In this document: piece by piece, positions 18,442 through 27,951 of the stretch | Layout: every line of letters starts with the position of its first letter | Position numbering within the stretch: the first letter of the stretch is position 1 | Assembly: GCA_902490005.1 (NCBI GenBank) | Contig: CABUCM010000011.1 | Location: 4,602 to 68,601, forward strand | Reading direction: 5' to 3' | From: an uncultured Ruminiclostridium sp. | GTDB taxonomy: Bacteria > Bacillota > Clostridia > Oscillospirales > Acutalibacteraceae | DNA length: 64,000 nt | Position numbers and translations under genes: made by a program | Notes under the pieces: model-generated | What the model was told of the DNA's origin: nothing | Database searches by the model: none | The model's input: the letters and a program-made list of their open reading frames with translations, nothing else

Positions 18442-18460
18442 TTTATTTTTACAAAGTCAA
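18432..18460 (-). promoter_or_regulatory. Promoter of the 17728-18375 gene
   Basis: Minus strand TTGACT (18455-18460), 17 bases, TATACC (18432-18437). A second TATACT lies at 18423-18428. Confidence 0.65.
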
Positions 18461-18485
18461 TGCTTTACGGCCCTCTGATAAAAAT

Positions 18486-18529
18486 AAAAAGCCGGGCGCG
18501 CATCCCGTTTAGATACGCGCCCGGCTTTT
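18486..18529 (-). terminator. Terminator of greA-lysS
   Basis: A 14-pair stem AAAAGCCGGGCGCG with its complement, followed by TTTTTATTTT on the minus strand. The symmetric A/T flanks could also stop plus-strand transcription. Confidence 0.9.
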
Positions 18530-18571
18530 TATGGTCAAAAACTGGTTTATTTGATTTGAAGCCCTGCTTAA

Positions 18572-20107
18572 TTACTGGTTTTTCTCGGCGTTCTGCTTTC
18601 CCAAAGGCTTCATGGTGGGGAAGAGCAGTACGTCCCGGATGGATGCGCTGTCAGTCAGCAGCATGGCCAGCCGGTCGATCCCCATGCCCATGCCGCCGGT
18701 GGGAGCCATACCATATTCCAGGGCGGTAAGGAAGTCCTCATCCAGCATATTCGCCTCGTCGTCTCCAGCCTCCCGCAAGGCGACCTGGCGCAGGAACCGT
18801 TCCCGCTGGTCGATAGGATCATTCAGCTCAGAATAAGCGTTGGCAAATTCTCTTCCGGTGATAAACAACTCAAACCGCTCCACCAGTTCGGGCATCCCCT
18901 TTTTCTTTTTGGTCAAGGGAGACACCTCGATGGGGTAATCGCATATAAAGGTAGGCTGCTGCAAGGTGGCCTCCACCTTTTCCTCAAAGGCGAGGTTCAA
19001 AATGTTCCCCCAGGTATCTCCATCAGCCACTTCCAAATGAAGCTCCTTCGCAGCTTCTCTGGCTTTCTCTCCATCGCCACGGAACGCGCCGAAATCAATA
19101 CCTGTGGCTTCCTTTACCGCGTCGATCATGGTCACCCGCTTAAAGGGCAGCGCCAGGCTAACCGGCTGGCCGCCGTAGGAAATCTCTTCGGTGCCGCAGA
19201 CCTTAATGGCGGCGCTGTGAATCAGGTTTTCCGTCAGTTCCATCATACCGTTATAATCGGTATAGGCTTGATACAGCTCGATGGTGGTGAATTCCGGATT
19301 ATGCTTTACATCCATACCCTCGTTGCGGAATAAACGGCCGATTTCATAAACCCGCTCCATACCGCCGACAATCAGGCGCTTCAAATAAAGCTCCGGCGCG
19401 ATTCTTAAATACAGATCCAGATCCAGGGTATTATGGTGGGTCACAAACGGCCTGGCGGCGGCGCCGCCGGGAATCGTATTGAGAACTGGAGTTTCCACCT
19501 CAATAAAATCCAGGTTATCCAGATCCTCCCGAATGGACTTGATGATCTGGCTGCGTTTGACAAAGGTATCCTTGACCTCCGGGTTCACGATCAGATCCAC
19601 ATATCGCTGGCGATAGCGAAGGTCCGTATTGGTTAAGCCGTGGAATTTATCCGGCAGCGGCAGTAAAGACTTGGAAAGCAGCTGCACCTCTTTCGCGTGG
19701 ATGGAAATTTCCCCCCGGCGGGTTTTGAACACAAAACCCTTGACGCAGGCGATATCGCCGATATCCCATTTATTCAGGCCCTGATAAGCTTCCTCGCCTA
19801 AATCGTTGATCCGCAGATACACCTGGATTCTGCCGGTGCGGTCGTGAATATCGATGAAACTGGCTTTTCCCATATCCCGCCAGCTCATAATCCTGCCCGC
19901 CACGCACACATCCTGATTTTCCAGCTCTTCAAACCGTTCAATGATCTCGGCGGCGTGAATATCCGGATGGCAAACCGTGATCTCAAAGGGGTCCTGTCCG
20001 GCCTCCTGAAGGGCGGACAGCTTGTCCCTGCGGATTTGCAGCAGTTCCTTTAGGTCTTCCGCCTCTTCCTGGCTGTTATTTTCCACCGTGGTCTTTTCTT
20101 CGCTCAT
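18572..20107 (-). CDS. lysS: Lysyl-tRNA synthetase (class II)
   Basis: Charges tRNA-Lys. The 511-residue class II enzyme has an N-terminal OB-fold anticodon-binding domain (about 70-180, [19 protein letters not shown]) and the catalytic core. Motif 2 is seen as [20 protein letters not shown] near 270-290 and motif 3 as [17 protein letters not shown] near 480. ATG at 20107 gives the normal N-terminus; an upstream in-frame ATG at 20176 overlaps the space after greA and lacks the family sequence. It is cotranscribed with greA. Confidence 0.97.
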   Translation of the reverse strand: MSEEKTTVENNSQEEAEDLKELLQIRRDKLSALQEAGQDPFEITVCHPDIHAAEIIERFEELENQDVCVAGRIMSWRDMGKASFIDIHDRTGRIQVYLRINDLGEEAYQGLNKWDIGDIACVKGFVFKTRRGEISIHAKEVQLLSKSLLPLPDKFHGLTNTDLRYRQRYVDLIVNPEVKDTFVKRSQIIKSIREDLDNLDFIEVETPVLNTIPGGAAARPFVTHHNTLDLDLYLRIAPELYLKRLIVGGMERVYEIGRLFRNEGMDVKHNPEFTTIELYQAYTDYNGMMELTENLIHSAAIKVCGTEEISYGGQPVSLALPFKRVTMIDAVKEATGIDFGAFRGDGEKAREAAKELHLEVADGDTWGNILNLAFEEKVEATLQQPTFICDYPIEVSPLTKKKKGMPELVERFELFITGREFANAYSELNDPIDQRERFLRQVALREAGDDEANMLDEDFLTALEYGMAPTGGMGMGIDRLAMLLTDSASIRDVLLFPTMKPLGKQNAEKNQ

Positions 20108-20181
20108 AGTGACAACTCCCGATTTTATAATTTTAAAAAAAGCGGACAGAGTGCATACGCGCCGCCCTGTCCGCATTTGAA

Positions 20182-20658
20182 CTACTTTGAAATTCCCAAT
20201 ATTTCGTACTGCATGACGCCGGCCGGAGTTTCAATCTCTACGGTTTCGCCAACCTTATGCCCAAGCAAGCCTTTTCCCACCGGAGACTCGTCAGAAATCC
20301 TGCCGTTCAAGGGATCCGCCTCACTGGAGCCTACGATCTGATAAGTGCAAACCTCATCGAACTCCATGTCCTTGACCTGCACTTTGGAACCAATGTGGAT
20401 CAGTTCCGTGGTCAGTTCATCCTGGTCGATGATTTTTACATTTTTCAGCATGCTTTCAATATCGGCAATCCGGGCTTCCACCATGGCCTGGTCGTTTTTC
20501 GCCTCGTCATATTCGCTGTTTTCAGAAAGGTCTCCAAAGGAAAGGGCAACCTTGATCTTCTCCGCAATTTCCTTGCGGCGTTCCGTCTTTAAAAATTCCA
20601 GTTCCTGCTCTAAATTATGCAGGCCCTCGTCAGTTAACAACACCTGTTTTGCTGCCAT
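20182..20658 (-). CDS. greA: Transcription elongation factor GreA
   Basis: Rescues backtracked RNA polymerase by stimulating transcript cleavage. The 158-residue protein has the N-terminal coiled coil (residues 1-75) ending in the acidic tip [15 protein letters not shown], and the C-terminal FKBP-like domain with [14 protein letters not shown]. Directly upstream of lysS, as in many Bacillota, and driven by a consensus promoter. Confidence 0.97.
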   Translation of the reverse strand: MAAKQVLLTDEGLHNLEQELEFLKTERRKEIAEKIKVALSFGDLSENSEYDEAKNDQAMVEARIADIESMLKNVKIIDQDELTTELIHIGSKVQVKDMEFDEVCTYQIVGSSEADPLNGRISDESPVGKGLLGHKVGETVEIETPAGVMQYEILGISK

Positions 20659-20706
20659 ATATCCGTTACCACCTTTGTGTGAAGTTATTCTTGAAACAAT
20701 ATTACT

Positions 20707-20735
20707 ATTATAGTCAACAACTTATGCCATGTCAA
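20707..20735 (-). promoter_or_regulatory. Consensus promoter of greA-lysS
   Basis: Minus strand TTGACA (20730-20735), exactly 17 bases, TATAAT (20707-20712). A perfect sigma-A match. Confidence 0.95.
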
Positions 20736-20806
20736 GATTTCAAATGTAAATAAACCCGAATGAAACCACCGTTTTTCGCGGTTTTCCCCCTTTTTCTACC
20801 ACAGGG

Positions 20807-20843
20807 AAAAAGGCCGGGATAGAGCAGCTCTATCCCGGCCTTT
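20807..20843 (-). terminator. Terminator of the second M23 peptidase gene
   Basis: AAAGGCCGGGATAGAGC and its complement form a 17-pair stem with a minimal loop. On the minus strand T residues follow (CCTTTTTCCC). Confidence 0.9.
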
Positions 20844-20860
20844 CTATTCTGTCTAATTCC

Positions 20861-22033
20861 TTAAAAATAATTCATTGGATTCACTTTGGTGCCGTATTCC
20901 CGAACCTCAAAATGCAGATGGGGCCCGGAACTGTCTCCCGTGCTTCCCACATAGCCGACAACCTGGCCCGCGGATACTGTCGCGCCCTGGTAAACCGCTA
21001 ACCCGCTCATATGGGCATACAGCGTGGAAACACCGCCGCCGTGGTCGATCATAATATAAGTACCGTAGCCGCCGCCCCAACCGCCGCTATTGGAAAACAC
21101 GACTGTGCCGCTGGCCGCCGCCACAACCGGCGTCCCATAAATACCGCCGCCGGCAATATCAATGGCGCCATGGTTATAAGAACCGCGGTCCTCGTTCCAC
21201 TGAGATGTTAAGAGATAGAAGCCGGGAGTGGGCCACACAAAAACGCCGCCGCTGTAATTGGGAGTCTGAACAGCACCTCCTGCCGGTTGCTGCGGAGTAT
21301 AATACGCGGAGATTTGAGCTTCAATTTCCTTCAGCTCCGCATCGTTTTCGTCCACCTGATCCTGGGCTTCCTGCTGAACGCCGTACAGTTCTTCCAAGAC
21401 CACCTGGTTTTCTTCCAACAACTTGGTAAGCTCCTGCTGCTGGCCGTCTAATTCTGTCTTTTTACCGGCTACTTCGCCTCTTTTTTCCTCGATGGCATCC
21501 TTTTCCTCTTGGATCGCGCTAAGCTGCCCCTGAATGGTCTCAATCAAGGTGACGTCGTGGGATGTAACCGTCTGCAAAAGGGAAGCCTTGTCCAAAAAGT
21601 CGCTGAAATCCTCCGCGCCTAAGATAATATCCAGAGTTGAGGCCTCTCCCGCCATATAAATGGCCCGGATCCGCTGCTTTAAAAGCGCCATGTTTTCATC
21701 GATTTCCTTTTGAGGGCCCTCGATTTCCTTCTGCTTTTGCGCAATTTCCTCATCCAGCGTGCGGATTTCATTGTTTAATGTATCAATCTGTCCCTGAACC
21801 TGACTAATTTTATCCTCATATTCCTGTTTCAGGGCTTCTTTTTCTTCCGTATTTTTCTTCGCCGCTTCCAGCGACGCGTTTAATTCATCGCTTCTAGCCT
21901 GCAGGCTTTCCTGCTGGCTTTCTAAATCAGAAAGGCTTTCCGCCCAAGCGGGGGCGGACATGCTGGAAGTGATCGCGATCATCGCGGCCAAAACCGCCGC
22001 AGTAAGACATTTTCCCCATTTTTTATGGGCCAT
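20861..22033 (-). CDS. Secreted coiled-coil M23 peptidase (EnvC/PcsB-like), paralogue 2
   Basis: Cell-wall endopeptidase of 390 residues. A signal peptide covers residues 1-31 (ending ASAPAWA-type). A long coiled coil runs from about 35 to 240 and includes the family segment RIRAIYMAGEASTLDIILG. The M23 domain has zinc ligands in YNHGAIDIAG, the ALYAHMSG-type strand (TLYAHMSGLAV) and SGPHLHFEVR. ATG at 22033 with a GGGGGAAGG site is preferred to GTG at 22054. It is a paralogue of the ftsX-linked gene upstream but has its own promoter and lacks that gene's Gly/Ser/Pro-rich linker. An activator role with FtsEX is inferred from its paralogue. Confidence 0.9.
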   Translation of the reverse strand: MAHKKWGKCLTAAVLAAMIAITSSMSAPAWAESLSDLESQQESLQARSDELNASLEAAKKNTEEKEALKQEYEDKISQVQGQIDTLNNEIRTLDEEIAQKQKEIEGPQKEIDENMALLKQRIRAIYMAGEASTLDIILGAEDFSDFLDKASLLQTVTSHDVTLIETIQGQLSAIQEEKDAIEEKRGEVAGKKTELDGQQQELTKLLEENQVVLEELYGVQQEAQDQVDENDAELKEIEAQISAYYTPQQPAGGAVQTPNYSGGVFVWPTPGFYLLTSQWNEDRGSYNHGAIDIAGGGIYGTPVVAAASGTVVFSNSGGWGGGYGTYIMIDHGGGVSTLYAHMSGLAVYQGATVSAGQVVGYVGSTGDSSGPHLHFEVREYGTKVNPMNYF

Positions 22034-22066
22034 TGGACCTTCCCCCTTTGTCACAACACTGAAACA

Positions 22067-22095
22067 ATTATAACAACCTTGTAACTATTTGTCAA
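22067..22095 (-). promoter_or_regulatory. Promoter of the second M23 gene
   Basis: Minus strand TTGACA (22090-22095), 17 bases, TATAAT (22067-22072). Confidence 0.9.
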
Positions 22096-22162
22096 TGGCA
22101 GGCTTTGAACTGTTTACAATTTCCATACAGAAAGCCCTTTCCCTATGGGGATTTTTCCACAT

Positions 22163-22195
22163 AAAAAAGCAGGCGCTGCAAATCACAGCGCCTGC
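22163..22195 (-). terminator. Terminator of ftsE-ftsX-M23
   Basis: GCAGGCGCTG and CAGCGCCTGC form a perfect 10-pair stem with a seven-base loop, followed on the minus strand by TTTTTTATG. Confidence 0.9.
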
Positions 22196-22219
22196 GTAAC
22201 TAAACAAAACAAATCAGGC

Positions 22220-23608
22220 TTAATAGTAAACCGGCACTCCCGGAAATTCAGTCATCGGATCGTACTTGACGCCCCAATGGCGGCACTCTAAATGCAGATG
22301 AGGGCCGGAACTGTCCCCGGTGCTTCCCACATAACCGATCACCTGGCCCTGGGAAACGGTTTGGCCCGGCGACACCACAATCTGGCTCATATGGGCGTAC
22401 AAGGTGGCGTACTCTCCCTGCGGATCATGGTTAATCATACAGTAGGTACCGTAACCGCCGCCCCAGCCGCCGTTATTATACCAGCTGGTGCTGACCGTTC
22501 CGCTTTGGGCCGCATAAATCGGCGTTCCGAAAATACCTGCGCCCGCGATATCGATAGCCCCGTGATTATAAGAATAACGGTCCTCATTCCAAGCGGATGA
22601 AAGCCAATAGAAGCCGGGAGTCGGCCAGGTATAGTTATGAGGGCTGGGAGAGGGGCTGGGCGTGGGATCAGGCGCCGGGTCAGGCGCAGAACCGCCTCCC
22701 CCATCGTTTCCGCCGCCGCTATCCCCGCCGCCGCTTCCATCATCACCGCCGGAAGGCGTATCCGTGCTCCCGTCGCCAGACGGGGTATCCGGCTGGCTGG
22801 GCTGTTGGTTTTGCTGCTGATTCTCATACTCCTGCCGCAGCGCTTCATAATAAGCCTCTATATCGCTGTTCAGCTGCTCCAGTTCCGCGCTGTTATTATC
22901 CAACCCCTGGATCGCTTCCTGCTGCTGCTGACGGTATTGGGAAAGCTTGATGCCGCTCTCGTTAGAAAGCTGGGTCAGCTCGTCATTCTTTGTCTTGAAA
23001 TCTTCCAGCTGCTTAGTCAGCTCCTCTTTTTTCTGGTCGTAGGACTGCTTTTCCTGCGCCAGCTTGGAGGTTTCCGCCTTCAGATTCTCAATCAGCTTGG
23101 TGTCATGATCGGATATGGTTTTCAGAAGGGAGGCTTTATCCAAAAAATCATTGAAATCGGTCGCCCCTAAAATGATATCCAAAGTGGAGGTTTCCCCAGC
23201 CATATAAATGGCCCGGATTCTTTCCTTGAGAAGCTCCATGTTCTTTTTAATGGAGCCCTCCCGGTTATTGATCTGGGATTGAAGGTCGTTGATTTCCTGG
23301 TCAAGCTTGGAAACCTGGTCATAAGCTTCCTCGATTTGCTGATCCAGCACATCGATTTTATCCTGATACGCCTGATGCAAGGCTTCCTGGTCTTCCGCGT
23401 TTTTCTTCGCATCCTCCAAGGCCTGGCTCAGCTCTTCATTCTTCCGCTCCAGTTCCTGCTTCCTGGTTTCACTGTCCGAAACGCTGGAATCCAGCCCGCT
23501 TGCGGTATCCGCCGCCCAAACAGTGCCCGGCATGGCGCCTAAGAGGCATGCCGCCATGAACACAGCGGCCGTTCTTTTTTTCCACGTGCCAAACCTATTA
23601 CCAGCCAA
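22220..23608 (-). CDS. Secreted coiled-coil M23 peptidase in the ftsEX operon
   Basis: A 462-residue peptidoglycan hydrolase of the PcsB/EnvC type. In order: signal peptide (1-32), coiled coil (about 38-240) with RIRAIYMAGETSTLDIILG, a Gln/Ser/Gly/Asp/Pro-rich linker (about 245-325), and an M23 domain with YNHGAIDIAG, TLYAHMSQ and SGPHLHLECR carrying the zinc ligands. The start is TTG at 23608, inside the end of ftsX (11-base overlap), with AGGAGG eight bases upstream. FtsE and FtsX are known to gate such hydrolases by binding their coiled coil during division; the gene order supports that role. Confidence 0.93.
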   Translation of the reverse strand: MAGNRFGTWKKRTAAVFMAACLLGAMPGTVWAADTASGLDSSVSDSETRKQELERKNEELSQALEDAKKNAEDQEALHQAYQDKIDVLDQQIEEAYDQVSKLDQEINDLQSQINNREGSIKKNMELLKERIRAIYMAGETSTLDIILGATDFNDFLDKASLLKTISDHDTKLIENLKAETSKLAQEKQSYDQKKEELTKQLEDFKTKNDELTQLSNESGIKLSQYRQQQQEAIQGLDNNSAELEQLNSDIEAYYEALRQEYENQQQNQQPSQPDTPSGDGSTDTPSGGDDGSGGGDSGGGNDGGGGSAPDPAPDPTPSPSPSPHNYTWPTPGFYWLSSAWNEDRYSYNHGAIDIAGAGIFGTPIYAAQSGTVSTSWYNNGGWGGGYGTYCMINHDPQGEYATLYAHMSQIVVSPGQTVSQGQVIGYVGSTGDSSGPHLHLECRHWGVKYDPMTEFPGVPVYY

Positions 23609-24497
23609 GAATCTCTCCTCCTTCTTTCTTTAAATATTTACTGATAGAAATAATTCCGCCCAACGCGCCGAAAGCGACGCCCGCACAGAAAAACGCGATA
23701 ACTACGGGACCGGTCAGGGTGGTAAACGGAATGCTTGTAAAGGGGATTAGCTGCTTAATCGCCGACATAATGCTCTCATAAACCAATTTCAGCACAAGAA
23801 TGGAAATTCCTGCTGAAATCAAGCCGATGACCACGCCTTCCACAATAAAAGGAACCCGGATGAACCAGTTGGTAGCGCCCACCGACTTCATGATGCTGAT
23901 TTCCAGCCGGCGGCTGTACATGGTCACACGGATGGTATTGCTGATGATGAACAGGGAAACCACGCTGAGAATAATTAAAATCCAAAGGCCCGCGGTTCCC
24001 ACCATATTATTCAGGTTGGTCAGCTTAGAGGCCGCGTCGCTGCGGTCACTTAGGGTATCCACCTGAGGGATTGCCTTAATCTGCGTCACGGTCTCGTCAT
24101 ATAAGGATAAATCCTCCATCGTGACCCGGTAGGCATTGGGCAGGAAATTATCCTCCTGCAGCCCATCGAACAGCGGCCCCAAAATTTCTGTATATTGCTC
24201 CAGGGCCTCCTGCTGGGAAACGAACTGTATTTCCTTAATATTCGGAATCTCCTTCAGCGTCGGGCCCAGGGTTACCGCTTCCAGTTCCCCCACCTCTTGC
24301 TTTAGGTAAACCGTTACCACGTTTTCATCCTGGATATCCTTCATAGCGTAAGATACGTTGGCGGAAAACAAAACCGCCGCGCCGGTCAAAAGCAGGCAGG
24401 ACACCAAAACGCCGATAGACGCAAAGGACATCATCCGGTTATTCCAGACATTCTTGACGCCCTCTTTAAGCAAATATTTCATGGAACTAAAATTCAT
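23598..24497 (-). CDS. ftsX: Cell division protein FtsX
   Basis: Membrane partner of FtsE, 299 residues. It has a cytoplasmic N-terminus (KYLLKEGVKNVWNNRMMSFASIG), a first membrane segment at about 23-43, an extracellular domain to about 170 that contacts the hydrolase, and three C-terminal membrane segments. The gene overlaps ftsE by 11 bases and the downstream M23 gene by 11 bases, a fully coupled three-gene unit. Confidence 0.96.
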   Translation of the reverse strand: MNFSSMKYLLKEGVKNVWNNRMMSFASIGVLVSCLLLTGAAVLFSANVSYAMKDIQDENVVTVYLKQEVGELEAVTLGPTLKEIPNIKEIQFVSQQEALEQYTEILGPLFDGLQEDNFLPNAYRVTMEDLSLYDETVTQIKAIPQVDTLSDRSDAASKLTNLNNMVGTAGLWILIILSVVSLFIISNTIRVTMYSRRLEISIMKSVGATNWFIRVPFIVEGVVIGLISAGISILVLKLVYESIMSAIKQLIPFTSIPFTTLTGPVVIAFFCAGVAFGALGGIISISKYLKKEGGEILGW

Positions 24498-25170
24498 CGC
24501 GCACCTCCGAGCCGGTATCCCCTACGACCGTTCCTCCCTGAATCTCGATGACGCGCCTGGGGAACCGTTTTACAAGGTCGTGCTCATGGGTAACCATCAA
24601 CACAGTGGTGCCGCGCCGATTAATTTCTGTCAAAAGCTCTACAATTTCATAAGACATCGCCGGATCCACATTTCCCGTGGGCTCATCCGCGATAATAATG
24701 TTGGGATTATTCACCAGCGCGCGGGCCAGGCCCACACGCTGCTGCTCGCCGCCGGAAAGCTCCGTGGGATGGCTGTCCATTTTCTTCTCCAGCCCTACCA
24801 GCCCCAGCACATAGGGCACCCTCTTCCGAATATCCCGGTCGCTTGCGCCGACGATGTGCATAGCGAACGCCACATTATCATAAACGGTCATTTTATCAAT
24901 CAGGCGGAAGTCCTGAAATACAATCCCCATGGTACGGCGCAGGTAAGGGACGTCTCTTTTGCGCACCGTAGACAGCTTCCTGCCGTTAACCACGATTTCC
25001 CCGGAATTAGGAACTTCCTCTCTCATTATCAATTTTAAAAAGGTACTTTTGCCGGCGCCGGAAGAGCCGACGATAAAAACAAATTCGCCCTTCGTAATGT
25101 TTAAGCTAAGATTTCTCAACGCTTCTGTGCCGTTGTTGTAAATCTTAGACACATTCTTGAATTCAATCAT
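24487..25170 (-). CDS. ftsE: Cell division ATP-binding protein FtsE
   Basis: ABC-type ATPase that powers FtsX-dependent activation of cell-wall hydrolases. In 227 residues the Walker A GSSGAGKST (about 36-44), the signature LSGGEQQRVGLARA (about 139) and Walker B IIADEPTGN (about 160) are intact, with TTVLMVTHEHDLV at the switch. No strong promoter is seen directly upstream, and a hairpin with a weak T tract separates it from the PucR-type regulator gene, so read-through is possible. Confidence 0.96.
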   Translation of the reverse strand: MIEFKNVSKIYNNGTEALRNLSLNITKGEFVFIVGSSGAGKSTFLKLIMREEVPNSGEIVVNGRKLSTVRKRDVPYLRRTMGIVFQDFRLIDKMTVYDNVAFAMHIVGASDRDIRKRVPYVLGLVGLEKKMDSHPTELSGGEQQRVGLARALVNNPNIIIADEPTGNVDPAMSYEIVELLTEINRRGTTVLMVTHEHDLVKRFPRRVIEIQGGTVVGDTGSEVRDEF

Positions 25171-25217
25171 GGGGACCTCTCTTATTTCTACATTTTTCGC
25201 GCTTACTCGCAGGAAAT

Positions 25218-25243
25218 CCCCTCTGTCTAAAAAGGCAGAGGGG
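25218..25243 (-). terminator. Weak terminator between the PucR-type gene and ftsE
   Basis: CCCCTCTG and CAGAGGGG form an eight-pair stem with a ten-base loop. Only ATTTCCT follows on the minus strand, so termination may be partial. Confidence 0.5.
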
Positions 25244-25275
25244 CTTCCTAATATTGGTCTTGCTTCTTCCCGTAC

Positions 25276-26361
25276 TTAATATTTGACCGGATTAGCCGAC
25301 AAATATTTCTTTACCATCAGGGCTACCTTAAACACGATAGCGTCTTCAAACTCTCTTAAGTCAAGGCCGGTTAACTTCTTAATTTTTTCCAAACGGTAAA
25401 CCAGAGTGTTTCTATGCACAAACAGCTTTCTGGAGGTTTCCGAAACATTCAGGTTATTCTCAAAGAACCGCTGAATGGTGAACAGGGTCTCTGAATCCAA
25501 AGATTCGATAGAGCCTCTCTTAAACACCTCTTTCAAGAACATCTCGCACAAGGTGGTGGGAAGCTGATAAATCAAGCGGGCAATCCCCAGATTGTCATAG
25601 CTGACAATGCTGCGCTCGGTATCGAACACCTTGCCAACCTCCAAGGCAACCTGGGCCTCCTTAAAGGAACGGGCCAAGTCCTTGATGCCGGTAACGGTGG
25701 TGCCGATGCCCACGACAGCGTGGGTATAGAATTCGCTGGAAAGGGTATCCACAATAGATCCGGCCAGCTTTTCCAGGTCCTTGGAATCTATGCCGGAACG
25801 GATTTCCTTTACCAGGGCGATATCCGTCTCGTTAATGTTAATGACAAAGTCCTTATTCTTATCCGGGAACAGGTTCTGCACGATGTCATAGGCGGAGATA
25901 TCCGTCTTAGTGGTAATTTTAATCAGCATGCACACCCGGCTCACGTCGGAGCTGAACCGCAGTTCCCTAGCCTTTAGATAAATATCTCCCGGCAGGATGT
26001 TGTCCAAAATTACATTTTTAATAAAGTTGCCCCGGTCATACTTCTCGTCATAATACTGCTTGATGCTGCTTAAAGAGATCGCCAGAAGCTGCACGTATTT
26101 CTGCGCGGCCTCATCGTTGCCCGCCACAAAAACAGCGTATTCCGGGCGGGGCCGGCTGCCAAAGGATTTGTAGGTATAGCCGTTGATTACAAAGGTGCTG
26201 GGCGCGTTTAAAACGTCTGGGGTAATGCTTTCGTTAACCTCGCCGATTCTGCCCAGTTCGCTGCAGGCAATAATCACAGAGGTTTCGTCGATCACTCCGA
26301 TGGTTCTGTCGATAGCATCACGCATCTGGTGAATAACGCCCTGAAAAAGTCTGTTTGACAT
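25276..26361 (-). CDS. PucR/CdaR-family transcriptional regulator
   Basis: A 361-residue regulator. Residues 1-100 form a small-molecule sensing region similar to sugar-diacid recognition domains (RDAIDRTIGVIDETSVIIAC). A GGDEF-like middle domain (about 130-270) contains VVGIGTTVTGIKDLARSFKEA. The C-terminal PucR-type helix-turn-helix (about 290-355) reads NNLNVSETSRKLFVHRNTLV. The ligand and target genes cannot be named from sequence. The MalK-type ATPase gene is its upstream same-strand neighbour, but a terminator lies between them. Confidence 0.88.
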   Translation of the reverse strand: MSNRLFQGVIHQMRDAIDRTIGVIDETSVIIACSELGRIGEVNESITPDVLNAPSTFVINGYTYKSFGSRPRPEYAVFVAGNDEAAQKYVQLLAISLSSIKQYYDEKYDRGNFIKNVILDNILPGDIYLKARELRFSSDVSRVCMLIKITTKTDISAYDIVQNLFPDKNKDFVININETDIALVKEIRSGIDSKDLEKLAGSIVDTLSSEFYTHAVVGIGTTVTGIKDLARSFKEAQVALEVGKVFDTERSIVSYDNLGIARLIYQLPTTLCEMFLKEVFKRGSIESLDSETLFTIQRFFENNLNVSETSRKLFVHRNTLVYRLEKIKKLTGLDLREFEDAIVFKVALMVKKYLSANPVKY

Positions 26362-26431
26362 GATGAACTCTCCCTCACTTTATAGAGTAATTAAGCCCTC
26401 CGGCTGAAAATAGCACAATTTCGATAATTAC

Positions 26432-26460
26432 ATTTTACATAATTTCTAACTTATTTGCAA
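26432..26460 (-). promoter_or_regulatory. Promoter of the PucR-type regulator
   Basis: Minus strand TTGCAA (26455-26460), 17 bases, TAAAAT (26432-26437). The rest of 26461-26600 is AT-rich with nothing recognised. Confidence 0.65.
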
Positions 26461-26602
26461 CCGTGAAACTAAGAAAAACTGCATATTTCCAATATTTTTT
26501 TGCTGTATTTTACATTGTATTCATAATTTGTTTGCGATTTTGAGACGTTTCGATTCGTTTAGGGTTATTCTTTCCCTGATTTTTCCAATAGATAGCAGCC
26601 AT

Positions 26603-26634
26603 AAAAAACAGGGCCGCCAAAAGGCAGCCCTGTT
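26603..26634 (-). terminator. Terminator of the MalK-type ATPase gene
   Basis: AACAGGGC-GCC with GGC-GCCCTGTT forms an 11-pair stem and AAAA loop, followed on the minus strand by TTTTTTATGG. Confidence 0.9.
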
Positions 26635-26652
26635 GGGAAAGCAAAATTTTGC

Positions 26653-27771
26653 TTATTCGTAGTGCAGAATGGCTTTCTCAGTCTCTTTATCGAACAGATG
26701 CATCTTGTTCATATCCAGAGCAACAGAGATTTCGTCGCCGCTCTTCGCAGTAGAAGTAGGCTCAACACGAGCGGTAGCAGCGTTGCCTTCGATGTTCAAG
26801 TACAGATAGGTCTCGGCGCCCATCAGCTCGGTAACTTCTACAACAGCCTTTACCAGAGTCTCAGGAGACTTCTCGATGAACTCAGGCTCATCGTGAACAT
26901 CCTCAGGACGGATACCAAAGGTAACTTCCTTGCCAACATAAGGAGCCAGAACATCGTCCTTATTTCTGGAGGCGGGAACCTTAACGGTATTCGCGCCAAA
27001 GCCCAGATAATAATCGGCGCCTTCCTTGGAAACGGTGGCATCGATAAAGTTCATTTGAGGAGAACCCATGAATCCGGCTACGAACTCATTACAGGGCTTC
27101 TCATACAGGTTTTGAGGAGAATCAACCTGCTGAATGAAACCGTCCTTCATAACGACGATTCTGTCGCCCATGGTCATAGCTTCGGTCTGGTCATGGGTTA
27201 CATAGATGAAGGTTGTACCCAGTCTCTTATGCAGCTTGGCAATCTCAGTTCTCATCTGAGCACGCAGTTTCGCGTCCAAGTTAGAAAGCGGTTCGTCCAA
27301 AAGGAATACCTTAGGATCACGAACGATGGCACGGCCCAGCGCAACACGCTGTCTCTGACCACCGGACAAAGCCTTCGGTTTACGATCCAGCAGGTGGGAG
27401 ATATCCAGAATTCTGGCGGCTTCTTCCACGCGGCGCTTGATCTCATCCTTCGGGGTTTTGCGGAGTTTCAGGCCGAACGCCATGTTATCATACACAGTCA
27501 TGTGAGGATACAGAGCGTAGTTCTGGAACACCATGGCGATATCACGATCCTTAGGAGCGATATCATTGGCCAGGACGTCTCCTATGTAGAGCTCGCCCTC
27601 GCTGATTTCTTCCAAACCGGCGACCATACGCAGAGTAGTGGACTTACCGCAGCCGGAAGGACCTACCAAAATGATAAACTCTTTGTCTTCAATCTCTAAG
27701 CAGAAGTCAGTTACCGCGGTGACGCCACCGGAATAAATCTTGTAAACGTGTCTCAAAGATACATTTGCCAT
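26653..27771 (-). CDS. Sugar ABC transporter ATPase (MalK/UgpC/MsmX type)
   Basis: The 372-residue ATPase powers carbohydrate importers. Walker A GPSGCGKST (about 37), signature LSGGQRQRVALGRA (about 134), Walker B LLDEPLSNLD (about 155) and the YVTHDQTEAMTMGDR H-loop are intact. The C-terminal TOBE/regulatory region (about 235-372) includes FGIRPEDV. ATG at 27771 (MANVSL) is preferred to the upstream in-frame ATG at 27804 because it gives the family N-terminus. There is no permease or binding-protein gene nearby, so this is probably a shared ATPase serving several importers, as MsmX does in Bacillus. Confidence 0.94.
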   Translation of the reverse strand: MANVSLRHVYKIYSGGVTAVTDFCLEIEDKEFIILVGPSGCGKSTTLRMVAGLEEISEGELYIGDVLANDIAPKDRDIAMVFQNYALYPHMTVYDNMAFGLKLRKTPKDEIKRRVEEAARILDISHLLDRKPKALSGGQRQRVALGRAIVRDPKVFLLDEPLSNLDAKLRAQMRTEIAKLHKRLGTTFIYVTHDQTEAMTMGDRIVVMKDGFIQQVDSPQNLYEKPCNEFVAGFMGSPQMNFIDATVSKEGADYYLGFGANTVKVPASRNKDDVLAPYVGKEVTFGIRPEDVHDEPEFIEKSPETLVKAVVEVTELMGAETYLYLNIEGNAATARVEPTSTAKSGDEISVALDMNKMHLFDKETEKAILHYE

Positions 27772-27951
27772 AATACAACCTCCTGAATCTATGACCGACC
27801 GCACAATATGGGCGGAAACCAGCCATACATTTTTTCTTACGAGTATTAATATACCAGATTTCGAATCAAATTAACAGTTGTGTTTTGCCTAAACTTTAAA
27901 ACCACTCTTTAGGTAAATTGGACAGTTGTCAAACCATTTCTGGAAATTTAG

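Noticed and set aside
26662..27699. Plus-strand open frame opposite the MalK-type ATPase
   Set aside because: Antisense shadow of a clearly conserved ABC ATPase.
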